Under the pieces are notes generated by a model that was given only the letters and a program-made list of their open reading frames with translations, had not been told where the DNA came from and ran no database searches. Position numbers and translations under genes: made by a program. From Panopea generosa (Eukaryota > Mollusca > Bivalvia > Adapedonta > Hiatellidae), in contig CM055900.1 in assembly GCA_029582155.1 (NCBI GenBank), positions 41,833,236 to 41,897,235 of the forward strand: a DNA stretch of 64,000 nt. The letters run 5' to 3'. Positions 55,407-64,000 of the stretch are shown piece after piece (within the stretch, counting starts at the first letter, position 1; every line of letters begins with the position of its first letter).

Positions 55407-58400
55407 GTAATCACTGCCAAACAGTTTGGTTTGATCCTGGTTTTCTGCAATGTGTAAATCAGTTTGGTTTCTTGGTGATGTATAATACAGTTTGGTTTCT
55501 CTGTGATGTATAATACTGTTTGATTTCTCTGTGTTATATCGTACAGTTTGGTTTCTCAGTGATGTATAATACAGTTTTGTTTCTCTGTAATGTATAATAC
55601 ATTTTTGTTTCTCTTTCTCTGTGATGTATAATACAGTTTTGTTTCTCATTGATGTATAATACAGTTTGGTTTCTTAGTGATGTATAATACAGTTTTGTTT
55701 CTCAGTGATGTATAATACAGTTTGGTTTCTCACTGTTGTATAATACAGTTTGGTTTCTTGGCGTTGTATAATACAGTTTGGTTTCTCAGTGATGTATAAT
55801 ACAGTGGCATTGTATAATACAGTTTAGTTTCTCAGTGATGTATAATACAGTTTGGTTTCTCAGTAATGTATAATACAGTTTTGGTTTCTCAGTGATGAAT
55901 AATACAGTTTGGTTTTTCTGTGATGTATAATACAGTTTGGTTTCTTGGTGATGTATAATACAGTTTTGTTTCTTGGCGTTGTATAATACAGTTTTGTTTC
56001 TCTGTGATGTATAATACAGTTTTGTTTCTCAGTGATGTATAATACAGTTTGGTTTCTCTGTGTGTAATATAATACAGTTTGGTTTCTCTGTGTTGTATAA
56101 TACAGTTTGGTTTCTCTGTGTGTAATATAATATAGTTTGGTTTCTCTGTGTTATGTAATACAATTTGGTTTCTCTGTGTTGTATAATACAGTTTTGTTTC
56201 TCAGTGATGTATAATACAGTTTTGTTTCTCAGTGATGTATAATACAGTTTGGTTTCTCAGCGTTGTATAATACAGTTTGGTTTCTCAGTGTTGTATAATA
56301 CAGTTTGGTTTCTTTGTGTGTAATATAATACAGTTTGGTTTCTCTGTGTTGTATAATACAGTTTGGTTTCTCTGTGTGTAATATAATACAGTTTGGTTTC
56401 TCTGTGTTGTATAATACAGTTTTGTTTCTCAGTGATGTATAATACAGTTTGGTTTCTCAGTGTTGTATAATACAGTTTGGTTTCTTGGCGTTGTATAATA
56501 CAGTTTGGTTTCTCTGTGATGTATAATACAGTTTTGTTTCTTGGCATTGTATAATACAGTTTAGTTTCTCAGTGATGTATAATACAGTTTGGTTTCTCAG
56601 TAATGTATAATACAGTTTGGTTTCTCAGTGATGAATAATACAGTTTGGTTTTTCTGTGATGTATAATACAGTTTGGTTTCTTGGTGATGTATAATACAGT
56701 TTTGTTTCTTGGCGTTGTATAATACAGTTTTGTTTCTCTGTGATGTATAATACAGTTTTGTTTCTCAGTGATGTATAATACAGTTTGGTTTCTCTGTGTG
56801 TAATATAATACAGTTTGGTTTCTCTGTGTTGTATAATACAGTTTGGTTTCTCTGTGTGTAATATAATACAGTTTGGTTTCTCTGTGTTATGTAATACAAT
56901 TTGGTTTCTCAGTGTTGTATAATACAGTTTTGTTTCTCTGTGATGTATAATACAGTTTGGTTTCTCAGTGTTGTATAATACAGTTTGGTTTCTTTGTGTG
57001 TAATATAATACAGTTTGGTTTCTCTGTGTTGTATAATACAGTTTGGTTTCTCTGTGTGTAATATAATACAGTTTGGTTTCTCAGTGATGTATAATACAGT
57101 TTTGTTTCTCAGTGATGTATAATACAGTTTGGTTTCTCAGTGTTGTATAATACAGTTTGGTTTCTTGGCATTGTATAATACAGTTTGGTTTCTCAGTGAT
57201 GTATAATACAGTTTTGTTTCTCAGTGATGTATAATACAGTTCGGTTTCTCTGTGTGTAATATAATACAGTTTGGTTTTTCTGTGTTGTATAATACAGTTT
57301 GGTTTCTCTGTGTGTAATATAATACAGTTTGGTTTCTCTGTGTTATGTAATACAGTTTGGTTTCTCTGTGTTTTATAACACAGTTTGGTTTCTCAGTGAT
57401 GTATAATACAGTTTGGTTTCACTGTGCTGTATAATATAGTTTGGTTTCACTGTTTTGTACAATACAGATTGGTTTCCCTGTTTTGTATAATACAATTTAG
57501 TTTCTCTGTGTTGTATAATACAGTTTGGTTTTTCAGTGATGTATAATACAGTTTTGTTTCTGTGATGTATACTACAGTTTTGTTTCTCTGTGATGTATAA
57601 TACAGTTTTGTTTCTCAATGATGTATAATACAGTTTGGTTTCTCTGTGTTGTATAATACAGTTTTGTTTCTCTGTGATGTATACTACAGTTTGGTTTCTC
57701 TGTGATGTATAATACAATTTTGTTTCTCTGTGATGTATAATACAGTTGTGTTTCTCTGTGATGTATAATACAGATTGGTTTCTCTGTGATGTATAATACA
57801 GTTTTGTTTCTCTGTGATGTATAATACAGTTTGGTTTCTCTGTGATGTATAATACAGTTTTGTTTCTAAGTGATATATAATACAGTTTGGTTTCTCTGTG
57901 ATGTATAATACAGTTTTGTTTCTCAGTGAAGTATACTAGAATTGGTTTCTCTGTGTTGTATAATACAGTTTTGTTTCTCAGTGATATATAATACAGTTTG
58001 GTTTCTCTTTGTGTAATATAATACAGTTTGGTTCCTCCATGTTGTATAATATAGTTTGTTTTTTCTCCATGTTGTAAAATACAGTTTGGTTTCTTCATGT
58101 TGTATAATACATTTGGTTTCTCTGTAATATATACTACAGTTTGGTTTCTCGGTGATGTGTAATACAGTTTGGTTTCTCTGTGTGTAATATGAAACAGTTT
58201 GGTTTCTCAGTGTTGTATAATACAATTTGGTTTCTCCATGTTGTATAATACAGTTTGGTTTCTCAGTGATTTATAATAGAGTTTGGTTTCTCAGTGATGT
58301 ATAATACAGTTTGGTTTCTCTGTAATGTATACTACTGTTTGGTTTCTCTGTGTTATATAATACAGTTTGGTTTCTCAGTGATGTATAATACAGTTTGGTT

Positions 58401-59970
58401 TCTCAGTGATGTATAATACAGTTTGGTTTCTCTGTAATGTATACTACTGTTTGGTTTCTCTGTGTTATATAATACAGTTTGGTTTCTCAGTGATGTATAA
58501 TACAGTTTGGTTTCTCAGTGATGTATAATACAGTTTGGTTTCTCTGTGTTGTATAATACAGTTTGGTTTCTCAGTGATGTATAATACAGTTTGGTTTCTC
58601 TGTGATGTATAATACAGTTTGGTTTCTCAGTGATGAATAATACAGTTTGATTTCTTTGTGTTGTATAATACAGTTTGGTTTCACTGTGTTGTATAATATA
58701 GTTTGGTTTCACCATACTGTATAATACAGTTTGATTTCTTAGTGTTGTATAATACAATTTGTTTTTTGGTGTTGTAATATACAGTTTGGTTTCACTGTGT
58801 TGTATAATACAGTTTGGTTTCACTGTATTGTATAATACAGTTTCACTGTATTGTATGATACAGTTTGATTTCTCTGTGTTGTATAATACAATTTGTTTTT
58901 TTGTGGTGTAAAAAAACAGTTTGGTTTCACTGTGTTGTATAATACAGTTTGGTTTCACTGTATTGTATAATACAGTTTGATTTCTCTGTACAATAAAATA
59001 CAATTTTTTTTTTTGTGTTGCATAATACAGTTTGGTTTCACTGAATTGTATAATACAGTTTGATTTCTCTGTATTATATAATACAATTTGTTTTTTTGTT
59101 TTGTATAATACAGTTTGGTTTCACTGTGTTGTATAATACAGTTTGGTTTCACTGTATTGTATAATACAGTTTGGTTTCACTGTGTTGTATTATACAGTTT
59201 GACTTCTCTGTGTTATATAATACAATTTATGTTTTTGTGTTGTATAATACAGACTGGTTTCACTGTGTTGTATAATACAGTTTGGTTTCACTGTGTTGTA
59301 AAATACAGTTTGGTTTCACTGTGTTGTACAAAACAGTTTGGTTTCTTGCTGATATATAATATAGTTTGGTTTCACTGTGTTGTATAATACGGTTGGTTTC
59401 TTGGTGTTGTATAATACAGTTTGGTTTCTCTGTATTATAGAATACAGTTTGGTTTCTCTGTGTTGTATAATACAGTTTGGTTTCTCTGTGTTGTATAATA
59501 CAGTTTGGATTCACTGTGTTATAGAATACAGTTTGGTTTCTCTGTGTTGTATAATACAGTTTGGTTTCTCTGTGTTGTATAATACAGTTTGGTTTCTCTG
59601 TGTTGTATAATACAGTTTGGATTCACTGTGTAATAGAATACAGTTTGGTTTCACAGTAATGTATAATACAGTTTGGTTTCTTGGTAATGTATAATACAGT
59701 TTGGTTTCTCTGTGTGTATTATAATACAGTTTGGTTTCTCTGTGTTGTATAATACAGTTTGGTTTCTTGGTGATGTATAATACAGTTTGGTTTCTCATTA
59801 ATGTATAATACAGTTTGATTTCTCTGTGTTATATAATACAATTTGGTTTCTCTGTGTTGTATAATACAGTTTGGTTTCACTGTGTGTAATATAATACAGT
59901 TTGGTTTCTCTGTGTTGTATAATACGGTTTGGTTTCACTGTGTGTAATATAAAAGTCTGGTTTCTATGTT
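55407..59970. repeat. 28 bp minisatellite, about 160 copies (4.6 kb)
   Basis: The unit is 'gatgtataatacagtttggt' plus 'ttctcagt' (28 bp). Common variants: 'ttctctgt', 'ttcactgt', 'ttcttggc' and a 31 bp form with 'gtgtgtaatataatacag'. Diverged units at the left edge (55370-55500) show its origin from 'aaacagtttggtttctcc'. Higher-order structure: a run of more than a dozen units starting at 55819 recurs at 56556 (about 736 bp), and a four-unit block recurs 112 bp apart near 58320 and 58433. 'ttcactgt' units dominate 58680-59400. Long minus-strand frames with N-Q-T-V-L-Y-N-T-E-K-P repeats are by-products. Confidence 0.97.
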
Positions 59971-59974
59971 ATTT

Positions 59975-60180
59975 AAAAGCTGTTTGGTTTCTCTGAGGGT
60001 TCTTTGTGATTCATTGAGGTTTGGTATTCCTATGATGTATAAAAATCTCTGGAGGTTTTGTTTCTCTGTAATCTATAATAACAGGTATGGGGCATGACTA
60101 TCTCACTTCTTGTTCTCATATCTGGTTTTACTATGAACGGTTTCAAGACAATTCCTTGAAAGCTTTTGTAAATTGAATAA
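59975..60180. other. Degenerate right edge of the 28 bp array
   Basis: Phrases such as 'ttggtttctctgagg' and 'ttttgtttctctgtaatc' show decayed repeat units up to about 60090. Confidence 0.6.
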
Positions 60181-60184
60181 TAAA

Positions 60185-61250
60185 TCAATACTGATTAAGT
60201 TCTTTGTTTTAAATTTTGAAGTTTAACGATGTCACACATCTTTGTGCACACATGTTTCAATTTTTTACGTTGGCAACAAACTTGAATGATAGTAATTGCA
60301 CTTGTAACCTAAAGTCGCAATCGTTTGAGTACCAAACAGACGTCATTTAGCATTGATAATTTGCTTGCAAAACAACGCAATGTGATAGATAATTCCTCTT
60401 TTATCAATTTAAGTCTTGCAAAATTCGTAAAAGTGTGTAAATTAAACTCCTTAATACAAAGTGATTATTGGCGAAGTAGACAAACAGTTTGAAATTAAAA
60501 ACATCCATCACTAAATGTTTACATGATTCGTCCATTATAAGTTTATCACTTAAAATTTATCTTTATTTTAAACTTATCTGGTTAAAATTAAACAATTTAG
60601 ATCTTTTGAGGTCGAGTTTTGGCTGATTTAACAATTTATCAACAATTATCAGCCAGTCTTAATACCCCGGCAGACCCTTCTAAGTATCGATAAGCAGGTT
60701 GTGTTAATAAATACAAACTAAACCCATAGAGTTATCCCCCATTGTTAAGTTTCTATATTTTCCCTTGAAGCACTCATCTGTTAATCCTCCATTATAAGAT
60801 AAGAGCTTCGAAAATTGTGTAGCTTCGTCAATTGCATGTTATCTCAGCCTGAATTTAGGTCGAATCAAATTTTAAATTTCAATATTATTAGCAATTTGCA
60901 GGCATGTACACCATTTTTAATACCCGAAGATTAGACTGTCGGGCACTCACACAATTTATGGCAGTGTTAAAACAAGAGCTCTACATTTTATCTTACAATA
61001 ATATAATTGTACTACTATTAATCGTCCCCGGCTGTGGATTGCTCATGTGACAGGTTGGAGGAGTTTTATATAAAGATATATGACACCATAAGCGCCTATG
61101 TTTTCTTTTTCAACTCAACTTTTCAAAAGAATTTCTGAAAAACAAGTTCCATACTGCAGCTGTGTAATAAAGACAAGGCAATAATGGGAAGATAATCTAC
61201 TTTCTTAAAACAGTTAACAAATATGTTTTTTCTCTAGTAAATATTTATGC
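60185..61250. promoter_or_regulatory. Single-copy island, candidate conserved non-coding DNA
   Basis: About 1 kb without repeats, with many homeodomain-like cores and repeated TAT(C/T)GAT or 'gcgaag' words. No open frame or splice pair is convincing. It might be regulatory DNA of a neighbouring gene, possibly the one starting at 55.0 kb, but nothing in the sequence proves this. Confidence 0.2.
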
Positions 61251-61251
61251 T

Positions 61252-61415
61252 AAGTCATTTTCAACACATCACAGGTTATGATATGGCATCCAGTTTTATT
61301 GGTGGAGGCAGACCTCATCCTAGCAGAACCACTGTCCTCCAATAAGTAACTGGTAAAACTTCTCACAAGTTCTTGGATCAGGCATGACTTGAATCCAAGA
61401 CCTCAGCAAAGGGAT
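61252..61415 (-). mobile_element. SINE family B copy, tRNA head truncated
   Basis: The plus strand shows the complement of the family B 3' half: 'tcattttcaacacatcacag', 'ggcatccagttttattggtg', 'gtagaacc'-like 'agcagaaccactgtcctcc' and 'cttgaatccaagacctcagc'. Confidence 0.7.
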
Positions 61416-61457
61416 ATTTTAGTAAGAATATATTATTCAATACATAATTCTTAAAAC

Positions 61458-61692
61458 TTTTGTTAAATGAGTTGCAATTTTCAACATTTATATGTAATAT
61501 TCAGTTTTATTGGTGGGAGATGACTTCAGAATGTGTACAAGAAGAACCATTGCCCTTCCACAAGTAATTTGCAAACTTTCTCACAGAGTTTTTGGATCGA
61601 GTTAGGCTCAAACTCAAGACCTAAGCTGTGAGAGGTAAGTGGCTGTCAGATGACAGTGCCTTAAACTTCTCGGCCACAAAGGACCTCATAAG
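61458..61692 (-). mobile_element. SINE family B copy, nearly full length
   Basis: It lies directly beside the previous copy in the same orientation. The head is present ('ggtcctttgtggccgagaag' on the minus strand), with the variable arm and B-box region 'gctcaaactcaagacctaag' on the plus strand. Confidence 0.75.
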
Positions 61693-61699
61693 ACAATCT

Positions 61700-62250
61700 C
61701 TTTATAATCACAATTATTAAAACTACTGAATATTATGCAATACGCGGCACAACAAACACTACAAACTTTATCAAATATATGTCACTTCATTTCCAAGAAG
61801 TTCTCATTATTTTTTTGTTAATTTGCTATGCATTTTATATAGATTTCACGAAGCTGAACATATGTTGTAAATTTATTGACTCGTTTAATGTACCAACCAT
61901 GAGGTCACATTTTCACATCTACAACACCATGTGCTGGTGTCATCCTTTTTAAAGTGTTGTTCATTAAGATACTATATTGTATTGAATGGTGTTGAGAATG
62001 ACAGTCTGTCAGTCATTTCACAATGGTGTGTGTACACACAGACAGTATTATAAGCCCTGCCACAAACACATGTTATATTGTGCACACATGGTATGAAACC
62101 TGCTTCACACTGGCTGACCTTGACTGAAAATCTTCATTTTGATAATGTTAGTAAGATTATACTGAATCGTTGATTCTAGATATTGATATTGTGATCTTAC
62201 TGAATACATAAATATATGAAACAGAGGAAATGGCACAATATACAGGTGAC
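61700..62250. other. Unique AT-rich stretch
   Basis: Nothing recognisable. Confidence 0.45.
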
Positions 62251-62255
62251 AGGTA

Positions 62256-62912
62256 CAGGTAACAAGAGCTGTTGGAGGGACAGCGTGCTCAACTATTCAA
62301 ATATTTGTCACAAAAGTACAAATTATATCTTGACTGATGACAAATCCAAGCGAAGAAGAGATATCTAACTTACTAAATTATAACTGCAATATCATGTATA
62401 AAGTTTCAATCCATACAAGTTATGGCTGTTAAGTTTCAATCACATACATTGAGTGTTTGTTGTGATAAGGACTTGATGGTACTTGCACATAAAACTTTAA
62501 CCAAGTTTCTAACTCAAAGAAGGACAATAATTTGCATTATATTCATGCAAGAGTTATCTAACTTAGTTATTGTAGTATATTTGATGACTGGGAAGTCTTG
62601 TCTCAAGTTTCAATCAAATACATTGAGGGGTTGGTGAGATATGGAATTGATGGTACCTGCATGCAAAATTTTAACCATCATTTCTTAGTCAAACAAGGGC
62701 AATAATTTGCATTCTATTCATGCAAGAGTTATCTAACTTAGTTATTGTGGTATTTGATGACTGGGAGGTATTGTGTGAAGTTTCAAGTCAATACATGCAA
62801 CGGTTACTGAAATTGGAACTTGCATGCAAAACTTTAACCAAGGTGTGGTGCCGATTCCCTGGTGAGTAGAATAGCTCTTTTTTTCTCCGAATAGTCGAGC
62901 TAAAAATGACTC
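62256..62912 (+). mobile_element. Dispersed repeat M4 with inverted ends and internal duplication
   Basis: The start 'caagagctgttggagggaca' with 'gctcaactattc' is mirrored at the end by 'gaatagtcgagct'. The interior has two to three related 130-200 bp segments, each with 'aagtttcaatcaaatacatt', 'atgcaaaattttaacca', 'gcaataatttgcatt' and 'catgcaagagttatctaact' (62440-62580 and 62605-62760). This arrangement, including 'aaaactttaaccaaggtgtg' near the end, is a type I associate with abundant bivalve repeats. No gene is called. Confidence 0.6.
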
Positions 62913-62914
62913 CC

Positions 62915-63138
62915 CAACGTACCCAGATCATAAGTTAAACCTTGATTTTATCTCTTTTTAGATGACATTACAATCAAATTTTAATTTGAAGCAGTAAGTC
63001 ATTTTGAACAGGTCAAAATTTGAATCAATCTTGTGCAAAATTTGAATTAATTTTTCTTTGATCTATTCTTTAAACACTATGTCACCTGTGTATACCCTGC
63101 TTTTATCTTTATCTTTCTATCTAGATTTTTAATGATTG
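62915..63138. other. Unique stretch
   Basis: Nothing recognisable. Confidence 0.45.
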
Positions 63139-63139
63139 C

Positions 63140-63590
63140 AAAACACTGCATATGGTAAGAGTTACCTTACAAGATAAAAGTGGTATGGAAGAGATTCACT
63201 ACCAGATAAAAGTGGTATGGAAGAGCTTCACTACCAGATAAAAGTGGTATCGAAGAGCTTCACTACCAGACAAAGGTGGTATGGAAGAGCTTCACTACTG
63301 GATAAAGGTGGTATGGAAGAGCTTAACTACCGGATAAAGGTGGTATGGAAGAGCTTCACTACCAGATAAAGGTGGTATGGAAGAGATTCACTACCAGACA
63401 AAGGTGGTATGGAAGAGCTTCACTACCAGATAAAGGTGGTATGGAAGAGCTTTACTACCAGATAAAGGTGGTATGGAAGAAATTTACTACCAGATAAAGG
63501 TGGTATGGAAGAGCTTCACTACCAGATAAAGGTGGTATGGAAGAGCTTCACTACCAGATAAAGTTAACAAAAAGCTTCACTTTTAGATAA
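63140..63590. repeat. 32 bp minisatellite, about 13 copies
   Basis: The unit is 'agataaaggtggtatggaag' plus 'agcttcactacc' (32 bp; 63428 and 63460). It passes without a break into the next array. Confidence 0.94.
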
Positions 63591-63858
63591 AGGTACAGAA
63601 CATAGCTTCATTGCCAGCAGCAGCAACACTGCCAGATAATTGTTGAATACAGAATGCCACTGCCAGATAAATGTACAGTACAGGTGTCACTGCCAGATAA
63701 ATGTACAAAACAGACATCACTGACAGATAAATGTACAATACAGACATCATTGACAGATAAATGTACAATACAGACACAATGTCACTGCCAGATTAATGTG
63801 TAATACAGAAAATCACTGCCAGATAAATATGTAATACAGACATCACTGCCAGATAATT
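63591..63858. repeat. 30 bp minisatellite, about 8 copies
   Basis: The unit is 'actgccagataaatgtacaa' plus 'tacagacatc' (30 bp). It shares 'ccagataaa' with the array before it. Confidence 0.92.
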
Positions 63859-63859
63859 G

Positions 63860-64000
63860 AGCAAAACTGCCATGAATATAAGAGCATCATTGTTTGATAA
63901 AACTGCAGTATAGAACATCATTGCCTGATAAAGCTGCAGTACAGAACATCATTGCCTGATAAAGCTGCAGTACAAAACATCATTGCCTGATAAAGCTGAA
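63860..64000. repeat. 31 bp minisatellite, cut by the window end
   Basis: The unit is 'ttgcctgataaagctgcagt' plus 'acagaacatca' (31 bp; 63921 and 63952). At least four copies are seen and the array runs off the right edge. Confidence 0.92.

Noticed and set aside
57373-58098. 241-codon minus-strand frame and its neighbours in the 28 bp array
   Set aside because: The peptide is a direct translation of the minisatellite unit, and similar frames occur on and off along the whole array in several phases.
1-64000. Retrovirus-like, LTR or Polinton-type element
   Set aside because: I saw no long terminal repeats and no frames resembling reverse transcriptase, integrase, capsid or protein-primed polymerase.

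Overview
The window looks like an AT-rich, gene-poor stretch of invertebrate nuclear DNA, most probably from a bivalve mollusc. The evidence is the mix of tRNA-headed SINEs with long non-tRNA bodies, small inverted-end repeats and dispersed repeats of a kind I associate with bivalve genomes (for example the repeats at 39.9 kb and 62.3 kb), plus an extreme load of minisatellites. I cannot name the species. No prokaryotic genes, operons, rRNA, intact tRNA gene, CRISPR array or recognisable virus-derived element is visible.

Layout. By adding up the arrays I list, about 21 kb (roughly one third) is tandem repeat: more than 25 separate arrays with unit lengths from 4 to about 90 bp, each with its own unit sequence. 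The largest are at 55.41-59.97 kb (28 bp unit, about 4.6 kb), 52.25-53.86 kb (44 bp), 26.44-27.63 kb (67 bp), 5.71-6.89 kb (55 bp, with an exactly repeated 440 bp block), 16.71-17.87 kb (38 bp), 7.37-8.46 kb (34/40 bp) and 41.30-42.37 kb (34 bp). Most long open frames in the window are by-products of these arrays. Between the arrays lie at least six tRNA-derived SINE families (A to F), three or more kinds of short inverted-end (MITE-like) element, a 150 bp near-perfect hairpin at 48.9 kb, and other dispersed repeats. Several minisatellites clearly grew from sequence inside, or directly at the end of, a SINE.

Genes. The only credible protein-coding signal is one possible first exon at 55039-55246 (+): good start context, a basic, cysteine-containing peptide (C-x2-C plus two more Cys), and a strong 5' splice site. 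If it is real, the 4.6 kb minisatellite lies in its first intron. A second, non-coding-looking exon candidate with consensus splice sites is at 25709-25791 (-). The remaining single-copy stretches are AT-rich; a few (6.9-7.3, 18.3-18.65, 40.5-41.05, 60.2-61.1 kb) are richer in homeodomain-, GATA- or SOX/POU-like sites and could be regulatory. All calls come from reading the sequence alone; copy counts and family names are approximate.
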